A stretch of 64,000 nucleotides of DNA from assembly GCA_030533445.1 (NCBI GenBank), contig CM060062.1, forward strand, positions 17,564,164-17,628,163, read 5' to 3'. This stretch comes from Cyprinodon diabolis. Lineage: Eukaryota; Chordata; Actinopteri; Cyprinodontiformes; Cyprinodontidae. Below, piece after piece: positions 12,307 to 25,932 of the stretch. The notes beneath the pieces were generated by a model that was not told the origin of the DNA, searched no databases, and saw only the letters and a program-made list of their open reading frames with translations. Positions within the stretch are counted from its first letter, which is position 1, and each line of letters starts with the position of its first letter. A program made the position numbers and the translations under genes.

Positions 12307-15300
12307 ATACAAATATACTTGAGCAAGTGCCAAAGATTGTTGTGAGATCAGATTGTGAGTTTTCAGTCTTACAACAAAACCATCTTGAAAGAATCTGCTA
12401 ATGCGTCCATCTCTGAACAACCAACGAGTCGGACCAATGACATGCCAACAGTGTTTTTTTTGGGGCCGACATGTAGGAATGATGACAGTCAGAAGGGCCT
12501 TGCCGGGACATGTCAAACATGGCTACGCTGGAGGACTCACCTGTCGATACCGGAATATTTTTAGCTAAAATAGTGACAATTGCTAGTTAAAAAAAGGAGC
12601 AAACAGAAGCACTTTGTGCATTTGTAGATGTGCTTTTATTACAACAGGATTTGGAAAAAGTTTGATTTATCGGCTTACTCCACTAGCTGTAATGGCACAA
12701 GAGAAGCTGCACGATTCGCTGCTATGATTGTCTGAAAGCGTATCATGGAAGGCGGGTACTAGCATGCATGTCACCCCATCAGCTTTTAGTAATGTACTAA
12801 ACGTCCTTCCTTTTTCATGGACAGACTGAACGGCAGCCATCCCAGATTGATAACTCAACTTAGTTCTACACGTATAAATCTGGCTACTGCCAGGTTAGAT
12901 ATCCACAGCACATTTGAGGATTAGATACTGATGTTGGAGAAAGCCTGAATCATAGTCTCTGCTTTAGATTTATTTAAAGTGTGGTGTGGACACTAAACTT
13001 CCTCATCCCTGCCACCATGGACCTTGCTTTCTTCACTGGTATGCAAAAACAACGTTTTGCTGAAACAGGAAGAGAAAACCTCTGATTACAACTGAGTAAA
13101 TGAGAGCGTCAAAGTGTTCAAATTGTTAGTTCTGTTAACTAAAATTGAGGGCCATCCCCTGGACTGCCAGAGAGTCAAAATTCTTCACTCCTGACAGCAG
13201 AAGTCTCTAAACACTTTAGATTCCAGATTCTATGTGCTTTATACAACTGCATCTAAAGCTTCTTATTGCCCTTCACAATACAAGACATGCATGCAGCTGT
13301 TCAGTTTTAAAGCCATATTCCAGAGCACCCTATACATACTTTGCTCTTGAGCTAATCTGAAATTCACATTAGGTTTGGAGGTCTGCAGTAGTTGATTGTG
13401 AAGAAAGCTGGCAATTTTTGTGTGAGCAACATAAAGCCAGCACAAGCCTTCGCAATCTAGGTCACTGCTTGGAGCCTCCAAACTATCACAAGTCTCCAAT
13501 GAATTCTTGAATTTCAACACAAACCATAGACCTAAAGTTTTTATATATATAATGAGAATGAGAATGATCATTTACACTACATGCACTCATTTAGCCATTC
13601 ATGCACATAGTCACACACTGGTGGAGGCAAGCCACATTGTAGCTGACAGCTGCCCTGGGGCTTACTGAGAGAAAGTTAAAGTTAGGTAGCTAGCTGCTGT
13701 TCAAAGGACTCTGACTACCATCAGAACACAATAATATTGAAAACCTTCGGTTTCAGGTCTAGCTCCTGCATGCGAAACCCCTGTCCCCCGACTGTCACCT
13801 CTGACCTCCAACTAGGAAATTCTTATTTTAATGCCTCAAAAATCAGAATTACAAGTTCAAACCATACCCAACCCCTGATTTTTAAAATGGATTGAACTTC
13901 CATCAACATAGCTAAACACTAGTTTTTTATTGCTTATGGAGCATTATCAGTTGTTCAAACGGTACTACTTTTTAGTTTTTATGAGGATGTCTTTTACTAC
14001 TGCTTATATGCAGATTACTACATAGAACTATGTTTTTGTCATTGCTATGGTTTTAACAATGACCGTAGTGGCTATATACAAACACTGGAGAATACAAGCA
14101 CACAATTTTCTTGGAGATTATGATTTACAAGTTTTAAGTCCTGACTATAATTCAGCTTCCACTTATACCACTTTGATGGTTTTCATGGCTGTTTGAGTAA
14201 TCCCATATGATAGGTTTACCACTAAACTCATCACACAGTTGGCACATTCTTAATTAACTGGTAATTACGCCTGACAAAGAACCTTTCCTCCACAATTAAT
14301 TTTAGAAACAGTCTTCATGTTACATTTTGTGAATTATACATCTGTGACCAGGGGTTGAATGCAACAATTTGATAATCTGTATGAGTAGGCAAATACATTT
14401 GGTTGTACTGTATAGGGTATGTCCTTTTGCAAAAGACACAGTCAATACATGTAGATATCAATACACTATAATTTAAAATAGTATTAAAATGAGGTTTTAT
14501 ATTTTGTAATACATTTTTATTTGAAATATTAGCCTTGATGCCATAATATTTTGATGTGATGCTCATATATAATTTCATATGTCCTTATATGGCTAAATAT
14601 GGGAACCTAAAAATTAAGTTATAGGCTAAAGAACTACAGTTCTTAGTAAATACAGTTAAAGAGCAAAGAATATCATATCTGAGAAACTTTGTGGTGAATT
14701 ACAAATTAGAGAATCATAGTACCTGTAAGGGTTTAGGTGCTGCACTGTCTGAAAAATATCTCTCCAGTCCCTTTTTCCATAAAGTCCCCCAAAAGTCCCA
14801 ACTAACATGGAGGAAGTAACATCCTCACTCAGTGTCTACACGATGTTTAGTTCCCGCAGCCAACTGTAAACATTGAGCCCTCATGCTGTCAGCGCCGTTG
14901 TGTGTTTAGACATCTGCTTTAACCGCAGCTCAGCACTGATCGTCAGTATCATGTGGCTACAGGCTGGAGTTACATCTGTGCTTCCAAATAAATGTTGCCT
15001 GTTGCCACATTTGGATCTCATTGTATGGAGTGTTTAGCGGTTGCGGTGGTGAAAGACCTATCCTCTTTTGTTGTTATCAAATTTGTACTAGGCGGTTAGC
15101 CAGAGAGCCTGCGTGCGGTACAGTGTAAAAGATTTAGTCATGTGTTTTCTGAAAGATAAAAGGATATAAGTTGGACTTACAAGAACTTCCCCTCACACAG
15201 CATGCATTGAGGTTAAAATTATTCTGTAAACATGGTATTTTTTGGTTTGTGTTGAACATCTTGGAGCCTGTCTGTTTTTAAAAAAAACTTTTGATTGGTC

Positions 15301-15350
15301 AAGACTTGATTTTCTTGTTGTCTTCCATCAAACATCCTACTTATGCTGTT
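12307..15350. other. No gene seen; some repeat-like patches
   Basis: 12400-12900 has scattered CpG-containing, GC-richer sequence that reads like old mobile DNA, but I found no ends. 14820-15130 is similar. Nothing supports an exon. Confidence 0.4.
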
Positions 15351-15501
15351 ATACACTCACCGGCCACTTTATTAGGTACACCTGTCCAACTGCTCGTTAA
15401 GACTTAATTTCTAAGCAGCCAATCACATGGCGGCAACTCAGTGCATTTAGGCATGTAGACATGGTCAAGACAATCTCCTGCAGTTCAAACCGAGCATCAG
15501 T

Positions 15502-17039
15502 ATGGGGAAGAAAGGTGATTTGAGTGACTTTGAACATGGCATGATTGTTGGTGCCAGAAGGGCTGGTCTGAGTATTTCAGAAACTGCTGATCTACTGGGA
15601 TTTTCACGCACAACCATCTCTAGGGTTTACAGAGAATGGTCCGAAAAAGAAAAAACATCCATTGAGCGGCAGTTCTGTGGGCGGAAATGCCTTGTTGATG
15701 CCAGAGATCAGAGGAGAATGGCCAGACTGGTTCGAGCTGATAGAAGGGCAACAGTGACTCAAATAACCACCCGTTACAACCAAGGTGGGCAGAAGAGCAT
15801 CTCAGAACGCACAGTACGTCGAACTTTGAGGCAGATGGGCTACAGCAGCAGAAGACCACACCGGGTGCCACTCCTTTCAGCTAAGAACAGGAAACTGAGG
15901 CTACAATTTGCACAAGCTCATCGAAATTGGACAATAGAAGATTGGAAAAGCGTTGCCTGGTCTGATGAGTCTCGATTTCTGCTGCGACATTCGGATGGTA
16001 GGGTCAGAATTTGGCGTCTACAACATGAAAGTGTAATGGTTTCTGCACTGATTCTGGCCTGATCACTGAGTCCATGCACCTGCTCTGCTCCACTCATCTG
16101 CAATCAGCTCTGACTGGAGTCACCTGCTTCCAGCACTTTAAAAACCCCATCAGATCTGTCCTCTGTGCCAGATTATCTCAAGCCAACCAGCCACGAATAA
16201 TCCAGAATCAAAAGAAGAACCTGACCGCCTATCTGTTTCTGACCCGATCTGCCCCATGACTCCGAGCCTGCCCGAACCCTGTTTGATTCTGCCTGCCTGC
16301 TTCCCTCTCTCTGGATCTCTGACTCTGAAAAGCTCCGCCTGACTGCCTGCCTCTCCGTCCTGGATAAAACTGGTAAACCTCCCTCAATCTACCCGCCTGT
16401 CTTCCTGCAGCCAGTTTGCCCACACAGATCCAGCCCCGCTTTCTGATTAACCCTCTCAATAAATCTTCAAAAACGTCACTAACCTTTCTGGGTTTATTTG
16501 GATCCAGTCTCTGTCTCTTTACAGAAAGCATGGATCCATCCTGCCTTGTATCAACGGTTCAGGCTGGTGGTGGTGGTGTCATGGTGTGGGGAATATTTTC
16601 TTGGCACTCTTTGGGCCCCTTGGTACCAATTGAGCATCGTTGCAACGCCACAGCCTACCTGAGTATTGTTGCTGACCATGTCCATCCCTTTATGACCACA
16701 ATGTACCCAACTTCTGATGGCTACTTTCAGCAGGATAATGCGCCATGTCATAAAGCTGGAATCATCTCAGACTGGTTTCTTGAACATGACAATGAATTCA
16801 CTGTATTCAAATGGCCTCCACAGTCACCAGATCTCAATCCAATAGAGCATCTTTGGGATGTGGTGGAACGGGAGATTCACATCATGGATGTGAAGCCCAC
16901 AAATCTGTGGCAACTGTGTGATGCCATCATGTCAATATGGACCAAACTCCCTGAGGAATGCTTCCAGCACCTTGTTGAATCTATGCCACGAAGAATTGAG
17001 GCAGTTCTGAAGGCAAACGGGGGTCCAACCCGTTACTAG
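15502..17039 (+). pseudogene. Tc1/mariner transposase interrupted by solo LTR (DD36E spacing)
   Basis: The 5' part (15502-16031) encodes an N-terminal paired-like helix-turn-helix (LSDFEHGMIVGARRAG, then FSRTTISRVYREW), a second HTH region (ISERTVRRTLRQMGY) and the first catalytic Asp in AWSDESRF (residue 155). After the inserted LTR the frame resumes at 16529 with the rest of the catalytic domain: VMVWGIFS, the second Asp in FQQDNAPCH and the Glu in SPDLNPIEHLWD, ending GGPTRY. Thirty-six residues lie between the second Asp and the Glu, where classic Tc1 has 34. DD36E is the spacing of the published Incomer group, to which I assign it tentatively. The two parts are in the same frame once the LTR and one target duplication are discounted, and I see no other stop, so the LTR is probably the only disabling lesion. 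The combined length, about 346 codons, is normal for the family. As it stands, translation ends soon after entering the LTR. Confidence 0.9.
16032..16523 (+). mobile_element. Solo LTR (Gypsy/ERV-type) inside the Tc1 transposase
   Basis: The 492-bp insert begins TGTAATGG and ends CTTTACA (TG...CA with a TGTAA/TTACA inverted end). It is flanked by the 5-bp direct repeat GAAAG (16027-16031 and 16524-16528). It carries a TATA-like TTTAAAAACC at about 16138 and a polyadenylation signal AATAAA at 16459-16464, both on the plus strand, in LTR order. No internal retroelement sequence is present, so the rest was lost by LTR-LTR recombination. The family was not determined. Confidence 0.88.
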
Positions 17040-17075
17040 CATGGGGTACCTAATAAAGTGGCCGGTGAGTGTATA

Positions 17076-18116
17076 TAACACAGCTGTAGAATGGAGTCTT
17101 TCTGAAAATAAGGCGATGCGATTTTTCAGATTTCCAAAATATCAGAATACAAAACTGTAAGTCTTAAAGGACTACTTATAAATTATATGAATATTTTTAT
17201 TTTTACTTCAGCATTGTCAATCTTACGTACTTACAGACTTAAGAAATATTTACAGACTTAAGACCTAAACACAATGAATGTGATTTAGCATCTAATCTGA
17301 CAGAAAAACCAAATTGCATGTGTGTGCTTGCGTTGCTCGAACCAAGATAGACTCCTGATCTAGATAGAGTTGTAAAAATACAAAGAAAAATATTTGAATA
17401 CAAAGGAAAACCAGCCAAGTTTGTCCCAATTAAAAACAAACAGTACATATATAGCATGTGGGGCCGACTCGGACATTCAAAATCAACAAAACATTTCAAT
17501 AAACAGTGTACTTGACCAATCTTAGTAGCTTAGAATTACAATAAACAGATAAAGTAAAAAAGCAATCGCCTTTGAGCTTTTAAAAACAAATGTGCACAGA
17601 CAATGGGGGACAATGTACACAGACAACTTATGACACTCGCCTTGTTATGAAATAAAAAAGAGGTGTCTGAAAACTTCCAAAAAGCTCTCTGAGAAATCAC
17701 CTTTCACTGCTTCATCCAGTTAACTGTTTTGCAGTCTTTGTTATGGCTGTTTCCTTTTCGTTAAATGTAATTCCTTTATATTTTGCAGAATACTTTAAAT
17801 TGCAAGTCCATCACAGAGCACCACAGTGACAGAAATGACAAGCAACTATGCATACATAAACTAGCAGCTAAAGGTAATTTTTTGGGATTGTGGGAGGAAC
17901 TGGGGGCCTAATGTTTGAAGATCAAAAGCAAGGAGCGCTAAACTGTATATGCAAAAATATTTTGTTAATCTGCCATAAGCGTCATGTTGCAGGTGAGCTA
18001 CAAAGATAGTTTGCACACAAGATAAGACATGCAAGTTGGTTTGACTTTGCTAACAACACTAAATATCATTTGTAGTGCATTTCACTAAGTATAATAGAAA
18101 AATAAATTGAAGATAC
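17076..18116. other. No gene seen
   Basis: AT-rich sequence without supported features. Confidence 0.45.
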
Positions 18117-18543
18117 AATTCAATTCAGTTTATTTAAATAGCGCCAATTCAAAACACATGACATCTCGAGGCAATTTATAGAGACAATTCAACCAGATCA
18201 TACAGTTAAGTCAATTCAAAATTCTCTATCTAAGGAAAACCGATTGATTTCATTTACTCATTGGCTCGAAGGCAATCCTCTCACCAAGTATGCTTGTAGC
18301 AATAGTGGAGAGGAAAAACTCCCTTTTAACAGGAAGGAACCTCGAGCTAAACCAGGCTCAGTGTGAGCAGCCATCTGCGGAGGCTGACTGGGGTTCAAAC
18401 AGGCAGAAGCAGACATACAGAAAGCAACAAAGATACAAACAACAACTGTTAACCAGCTGCACAGGTGGCCTCGTCCAGGAAACACACAGCCAGAAATACG
18501 AGCTCCGAACCAGCTCCCATGTCAGAGGATGAAGAGAGCACAT
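18117..18543 (+). repeat. Widespread teleost interspersed repeat (GGAAAAACTCCCTTTTAACA family)
   Basis: It begins CAATTCAGTTTATTTAAATAGCGCCAATTC. It contains the hallmark phrases GAGAGGAAAAACTCCCTTTT, AACAGGAAGGAACCTC and ACCAGGCTCAGTGTGAGCAG. I remember this order from many fish genomes as a dispersed repeat. I cannot state its class, and the 3' limit is approximate. It has no coding capacity. Confidence 0.65.
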
Positions 18544-20084
18544 ATTGTAAGATAGTCACAGTAAGAAAAACAGGAATATGAAGATAAAAGTTAAATGTAA
18601 GCAGTGCAATATCATAAAATATAGAAAATCCATCTTTTTTTTGTTGGAGCTGCAATCAGATTAACCATAGATTTTGCTCTACTCAGCTGGATTTAACTCC
18701 AATCTCAAATACCTACACTCTCAACAGCTGCTTGACCGAATACATTGTAAAACAACAATGGTAGGAAGAGATAAGTAGTGTAGAGATTAATGGTCACTCA
18801 TTCTAGTGTTCTTCTGTGGACTTATCTGTTTGTTATAGGATAAAAAGGAATGCATCCACTCCCCTCAAAAATGTATGTTTTTATTTGGCTGGTCCATAAA
18901 AGGGAGTTTTTGAAAAACAATTTCTTGTTTATTTGGAACATAAGATATAGCATGTATTTATAGTCTAACTTATGGAGGTCAATGGTGGTTAGTTTTTTTT
19001 TTATATTTCTGGTCATTGCAGATAGAAAGTAACGGTAAACCAGGAGCTCCAACACAAAGATGGATCTGGCTGGGTTAGGTTTTTGTACTACAGTTTCTTA
19101 ATGAACTTCCCCTGTTGCCTGCTGGCTCCACAGAAATGGCTCTTAAGATCAAACGAATGCACCATGACTAAACCGGGCTGCTAGGATCTTATTAGGTGCA
19201 AGGTGCTTAGATATTCCTAGAGGTAATTAGAGACATTTTCGGGTATAAATAGGCTAAGTAAGTGCAATTTTTTAGGGAAAGCCAAAGCTGTGTTTGTTAT
19301 GTGTTTCAAGTTTCTAAAAATCTTAGAGCTAGCTGAAAATGCTTAGGTAAGGTGATATTAACCAAAATTATATAAAAATGGTTAGGGCTTATGTTTACAC
19401 ATCCTTCAAACTTAATAAATGGCAGCGAGAAAGTTGCAGACATCCCAAGATCTTTCCAAGTTCAATCCTTGCAAACATGAAATGTTTTTGGTGATGATGA
19501 TGTGGCTTTCATCCACCATCAACATGTAGCTAACAATTTTGTCTATCCATTGAAATTCATTGTTTCCCTGTTAGACTTACATTATTGTGGACAATGACAC
19601 TGATGTCACCTGAATGTTCTAATCATTTTACATTTCCCTGAAGTTGAAAGTTTTAGTCAGATTGTGGAAGCTTGGTCAGAATAGGATATTACTATTACAG
19701 CCACCTTATGATCCTAAATGTACTAGAATGTGTAATGTCTATTTCAAACATGAGGAGTGCTTAGATTAGAAACTGTATTCACATTTTTACCCTGTGTGGA
19801 TTACAGAAAATTCTCTATGAAAATAATTTGGGAATGTTACTTAAAATCCCATTGCATTACAATTACTTTAAAAATTCAACTATAACTGAAAGAGCATTTA
19901 TGCCAATGATACGATTATGTAAACTTCTTACAGGGACTGCAAGAATAAACGTTCAAATGAATGTAATGTTTTTTATTGATACCGAACTCACACACATATA
20001 ACATTTTTAATTTTCATACTTGCAGATCAGTTGTTTTTTTATCATGAAAATATGATTTATTTATCTATTTATTATTTATTATTT
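18544..20084. other. No gene seen
   Basis: AT-rich sequence without supported features. Confidence 0.45.
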
Positions 20085-20490
20085 AGAATAAAGTAATAAT
20101 ATTAGGTCCACAACATTAAAGTAATACATTTAAGAAAATAATTGCATTACAAAAATGAAGTCATACTTTTAAGCCTTTGAAAGCAAAATTGTAATCTTAC
20201 AGGATTTCAGTCACAAAGTAGTAACATTACAAGAATAAAATCATGAGTCATTGTATCTTGTGCATTCTACCCCTGAGTTAAAATGCTCTGCTCAGGCAGA
20301 AGTTTGGTTGAGCTTTATTTATAAGTCTATTTTGAAGCTTTTTTTTTGTTGCTAATATTACTTTTTGTCTATATCACAACTTTAGTCATATATAATTGCA
20401 ACTTTGCTCTTATTCTTGTAATATAATGACTTTACCCTCGTAATTTTACAACTCTAACATTACAAGAGTCTTAGTTTGGCCGTAATACTC
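20085..20490. repeat. Degenerate ATTACAAGAATAAA repeats in opposing orientation
   Basis: Variants of ACATTACAAGAATAAAATCA recur on the plus strand at 20085-20250. The complement occurs at about 20408-20475 (CTTATTCTTGTAATATAATGAC, CTCGTAATTTTACAAC). This short motif is a familiar low-complexity repeat in fish DNA. The opposing blocks could fold into an imperfect hairpin. Confidence 0.45.
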
Positions 20491-23400
20491 TGTCATATCT
20501 AAGAAAGGATAAAGTTTAAAGATGTTTGAGACACCACATGAGAGACATCTTAACTTTAATGATATTATAAATGTAACTTTGAAGTGCGAATGTCATAGTT
20601 GCCTATCAAGTTAATATAATAATGGCCCTACTTGTCAGGCTGCAAGCCATTATGTGAAATAATGGTAGGATAGATTCCTGCAATTCGAAATAAGCCCTAA
20701 AAGGAAACACTGAGACAGATAAAGTCAAATAAAGCAAAATATATAAATGAATGCTGTTGTTTTATCATCTCTAAATTCTAATTATTCTGCATTACATTGT
20801 ATAAATTGCAATGTATTACATTAAAGCAGAAGTACTTGGGGTTTAGATTTAGCCTTATTTACATTTCAGGTCTGGGGGTGTGCATGCACTGAAGCTCACT
20901 TGTGAAAAAGAGCCTTTCTTTAGCAGTTTTAAGTATAAATTTAGTCTAATAATCATATAAACAGTAATCATTGTTTATACAATTTATCCAAATGCAGGAG
21001 ATTTCTAGAAACCTCAGCTATTCAGAAAATAATACCCTTTAAAATCCTTTTTATATTTATTTGATGCAGGAGTTGTGGCTTAACGGGAAGATTTAGGTTA
21101 AACTATCCAGATTAATTTATATAGAGCTAAATCAATTCCGGGGGTTTCTCCAGGGGATCACTTCCTTGAGGGGGAGGCCAGTCACTGAACATGACACCAT
21201 GGGACGAGCGTGCCTAATCCATGTTTGAACTCTGAGTCCTGTTCTCCTCTGAACAGGACAAGCACGTGCTCCCAGACCCTTCAAGACTGACTCAAACATG
21301 ATTGCTAATATAAGAGACGCACTAGTCATGACTGGACTGGCCTATGTTGTATACCCAACCAATCAACAAACATGCTCCTAGTCTCTGAGATAGGGATGCT
21401 TTGCATACACAACACCTCCAGGTGTTTAGCTCATTAAAGCCTGTAGCCATTAGAGGCACCATGGTACTTGCGTAATGGCTATAAGCTGAGCTGTTGTGCT
21501 CGGATCACACCTCTGCAGTTTTAAAGTGCAGCAGGGAGGGGTAGCAGGAGGGACCGGGTCAGAAACACCCGCTTTGTTCTCTGGGGGCTCTGGTTACCCC
21601 TCAGCTCTCCCCCACAGTCTAATGTGACATTCAATACTGCAACTGTAAATTTTACATTAAGCGTGTGAAATCACAGATGCACATGTCACAGAAGTGTCAT
21701 AAAGTAAATTTACTTAGCTTCAGTTTAGCACGCACCTTAACTATTCAAGACTCTATAGGGGGTGGATCGGAGCTGGGCATGGCAGTCAAACTTACGACAA
21801 TTAATTCAGAAAATTGGCCTAAAAAAGTGCAGTATGGGTTTAATGTGCACAGCTGGTGCAGTTTACTTTTATGTCAGTGACTATCTTTTAGCATTTTCTT
21901 TTATACGGAATAAAAAAACTGTATGTAAATGCTAATGATTATTGCAACCAAGAGAAGAAAAATAATTCAATAAGTATTTCATAAACAGCCCAACAAAAAC
22001 GTAGTTAATGTATGTGGCATAGGAGCATGGTGTTAAAACAATGTTCATTAACTACTAGGGGTCCCAAACTATCCCCTTTACCCTAACACCTGCCTGAACT
22101 CTCGATTTAAGGTGGACAAATTCCTACTTTCATGTTGTTAATGTCAAATTTAGCTAAGATCAGAACTCCTGGGACTCAGCAGCCTTTTCCTAATCACCAG
22201 TGCAGTTTTGGTGACTGTGTAAATTGTACACTGAGTTTCTTGCTCTTAACTCATAGGAGTGGCACTCTGTGACATCATCTGTTGAAGTCTATTTGCATCA
22301 AGGTTTGCAATAATGTGTTTTCAGAGATGGCATTTTGCATATCTTGGTTGTAGCACAGGATTAGATTAGTTGCCATCCCATCTTTTCAAACCAGTACTCT
22401 AATTCTCCTCTGACATAAACAAGATTAGTTTTATCCACACAAATGTTGATCCATGGATAGTTTCTCTAAAAAAACAAAAAACAAAAAAAACATGCCACAT
22501 TTAAAATCTTGCAAATCCTCATTTCTGTCACCCTGATGCTAATTTTAGACTTTGGAACGTCTTCTTCCCTTTGTCTAAACATTTTCAGAGGAGACTGTTG
22601 TTATTTTTGTTGCACCCGTTTTTAAGTTCTGAAGCTAAAGATTATAGTAGTACTTCCTAAATTGGCTTTGACTTAGCTGTCCACTATGAGAGAAGGGGAG
22701 AAAACCTCTGGATTGTATGCAATCGTTTGCTTTTCCAATTATCATTTCTTTTTTTTTACTGTAGGATCATTTATATTCAAGGTAGGCGCACTTAGATAAC
22801 AATTATCCCCAATAAAAGTCAAGACAATTTGATAGCTGCCAATCAAGGCTTGTGTCAAATGACATATAATTTGTTGACTTAAGTTGTTTCTAATGATTAA
22901 ATTAGCCTTAAGCTTTGTTTGGCTGGGTCCCGGTCTTTTTTTTCTCTAAAAATAAGGGTGATATGCTCAACCTTTCATTATAATGACTTAACTGTATGGA
23001 AAAGAGAAAAAGAAAATGAAGCATCACTTTCAAGTCACCGGCACCAAAGAAGTGGTCTGTTCCACTGCTGTGGATAAAAGTATTGGTCCACCTGTTCAAG
23101 TATTATCCCTGCTATAAAATTTAAGAGGATTCAGAAATCCATTTAAGTTTTAGCTGTAAGCAGCAGCTGACTGAAAACCATAAATGCTGCATTTTGCTTT
23201 CCTCAGCAAGTATTTTTCTTTAATGCAAAGCCCATGCTTTGGTTGTACTGTAGCTCAAAAAATGTGAAAATAAGTCAGTCTTCATTATACATTTGTACAG
23301 AAACATAAAAAGAACAACAGCTAAAACTAAGAATTAATCTGGAAAATATTTTATCACCATCTATGGATAAAAAAGTAATAAAGCTAATTGACCCACTTTG

Positions 23401-25642
23401 CCAGTCTCTGCAGTTTTTACAGCAATAGATGAATAAATTTAGCAGTGCAACCCCTCAGAGTATCACCCCACTCAAAGGGGTGAGGGAAAGCCAACATTAG
23501 GCCTGGTGGCTTGTAAAGTGAGATGGGAAGTTTAATTGATCTAAATTTAATGTGCCGTAGTGAATCGCAGCAGACAGCATGGATTTATTTCTCAGCCTTG
23601 GAGAACCGAACATAATATAGTCTGAGTTTTATAGCAGAGGGGGATTCTTTTTAATTACGACCACAAAAATGATTTACTTTTTGCTGAGTAGAAACCACAG
23701 TTTAATGGCAACTCAAGATGGCCATTTCATTCCATGTCCTGCAGAAGAAGGGTAAGACAATGCACCTTAACGTAACAGTTTTAACTTTAAAGAAAAAAAA
23801 AAAAAACTCACCAAATTTTAAATAAATAATTAAAGCCACCTTTCTTACAAAATCCGTTTGGATTGGCCCATTTCACACATGAATATTTACATCTGAAATA
23901 TATAATTTAAAATTAATAATTTTGTTCTCTCTTAATTCTTACGTCTCTCTAGCACTGACTTCAATAAAAGCAAGAAAAAAAAGGAACTCTGCAATGTGTT
24001 TGAGATTTTAAAAGTAAAACCAAGATTACCATACAGCCACAGGGAAATGGATTCAGCAAAATCCCCACAGGATGTGTAGTGGCCAAGTCAAACATGAGCA
24101 CAGATATTTACCAATATGTACTGGATACTGTGGCCACAGTGCAGAAGAGATGCACACAATTCATAACAGATGGGTGTTGAAAAAAAATCTTTTTTTTTTT
24201 TTTTTGGTAGTCTATGCAGCATGTAGATTTTGGTTGATTCTTAAACAGACAAAAGTGAATCCAGAGATGCATCCAGAGATTCTGAAAATAACTACCGTAA
24301 ACAAAAACATAAAAAATTGAAGGTATATTTTTAGCTTGAAAGAAAAAGAACATATATTTCACTTTTTTTTCAGCTTGATAGAAAATATAACTTGTATATA
24401 TAACCTCAAATCACATCAACCTACTAACAGGGAGCAAAATATTATTTTCCTAGGTAAAATTATGTCACAAATTAGGTTAATTAAATAAGACATTTTACCT
24501 TTAAAAATCTATAAAAGTTTTTGGGTCTCATACTCAACCAGCCTAAAAAACACTGTGATTGTTGTGTAAAAATGAAATTAAGGACCCAATGCAATGATGA
24601 CAGTGATAAACAAGCATTATCCATAAAGAAATCATAAAATGAGATTAAATCAGAAATGTAAAGACATTAAAAACAGCTGAATAATTGGAACTTAATTAAA
24701 GATAATTTAACCAAACTTAAACATTAAAAGGAAAGCTTAAATAATTAAACAATTAACCATTCAAAGTCAACCTTATTTTGATTAAAAATCATTAACATCC
24801 CAACAAAGATAAGGATAACATTTCTACTTTCCTGACATGTATTTAAGTGTTTTAACATTAAATAGAACAAAAACAAATACAAAGTACAAAAAATTTGCAT
24901 ATTTTATTCTGTCTTCAGAAGCCTCAGTTCTCTAAATAATTGCTCTGTGTCCATCTAATTTCAAAACCCTTTTCAAAATGGAGACCAGAGTCCCATAATG
25001 TACTGCTGTGATTAAAAACAACACCTCTCTGAATTACTCTAGTTTTGTTCTATTTAAATTAGATAACACATTAATTTGAAGGAAAAGCCACATTAAATTA
25101 TATATATTTAAATAGCTTTGCAGCTTGGGGGAAAAAAATGAATCAGAAGCCACAAATTTGTGAAATGAAATCAAGATGAAGCATTTACCATCTTAAACTG
25201 GTTGTTATCACCATTCTGGAGAACAACAAAAAGAGGAGGAGAACCAACACGTATTGAAGTCTGAATTAGAAGAGGGGAGGAATTTTCTATTTATAGGCTA
25301 TTGCTGTATTTCTTTCTTTACCCCTTTTTTATTTGCAGCAGCTTTCCTCTGTTGCTGTGGCTGGTGCTCTTCCAGTTCATTTTGGTTACAGTCCTCCATG
25401 AAGCCTGTTCAATCTGCAAGTGCCATTAGAATGGTCCTTGTGTGCCTAGTGTTTCTGGATTTTTTTCATGAGCTGTTCTCACCTCTGGTTACTTCCTTTC
25501 ATCTTCAAGAGAAGAAAATTTAAGAAATGAATACATTTCATACACATGCATTCACTTGCACACACACCTGTCACCCAGTAGAACCTTCTGCTCATACACT
25601 ATTTATCTCAATTTTGTTTTAGTAAAACAGCATACCCGTATA
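20491..25642. other. No gene seen
   Basis: A long AT-rich stretch without an exon or transposon end that I can support. 21130-21640 (one 65-codon minus-strand frame) and 23450-23630 are of higher complexity and could be conserved non-coding DNA, but this cannot be judged from one sequence. Poly-A/poly-T runs occur at about 23792-23805 and 24191-24205. Confidence 0.4.
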
Positions 25643-25644
25643 TA

Positions 25645-25846
25645 CAGGTGCTTGTCATAAAATTAGAATATCATGAAAAAGTAGATTGATTTCAGTAATT
25701 CCATTTAAAAAGTGAAACTTGTATATTATATTCATACATTACATACAAACTCATATATTTCAGATGTTTATTTTGTTTAATTTTGATGATTACAAATGAC
25801 AACAAATGAAAATCTCAAATTCATCATATCAGAAAATTAGAATATT
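25645..25846 (+). repeat. Left terminal inverted repeat of the intact Tc1 element
   Basis: 202 bp. By base-by-base comparison it differs from the complement of 27055-27256 at one position only (the T in CAGGTGCTTG against G in the partner). Direct-repeat motifs lie near both of its edges. Confidence 0.92.
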
Positions 25847-25932
25847 ACTGAAGACCAATAAAAACAAAGGATTTATAGAAATGTTGGCCAACTGAAAAGT
25901 ATGAACATGAAAAGTATGAGCATGTACAGCAC

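Larger units (their letters stand above)
15352..17073 (+). mobile_element. Tc1/mariner-type transposon disrupted by a solo LTR
   Basis: Short perfect inverted ends (CACTCACCGGCCACTTTATT at about 15354 and its complement ending at 17071, about 26 bp in all) lie next to TA dinucleotides, the Tc1/mariner target. The element encodes a paired-HTH/DDE transposase in one orientation and, without the nested LTR, would be about 1.2 kb. The ends are short, unlike the 202-bp ends of the Tc1 element at 25645-27256, so the two belong to different lineages. Confidence 0.9.
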
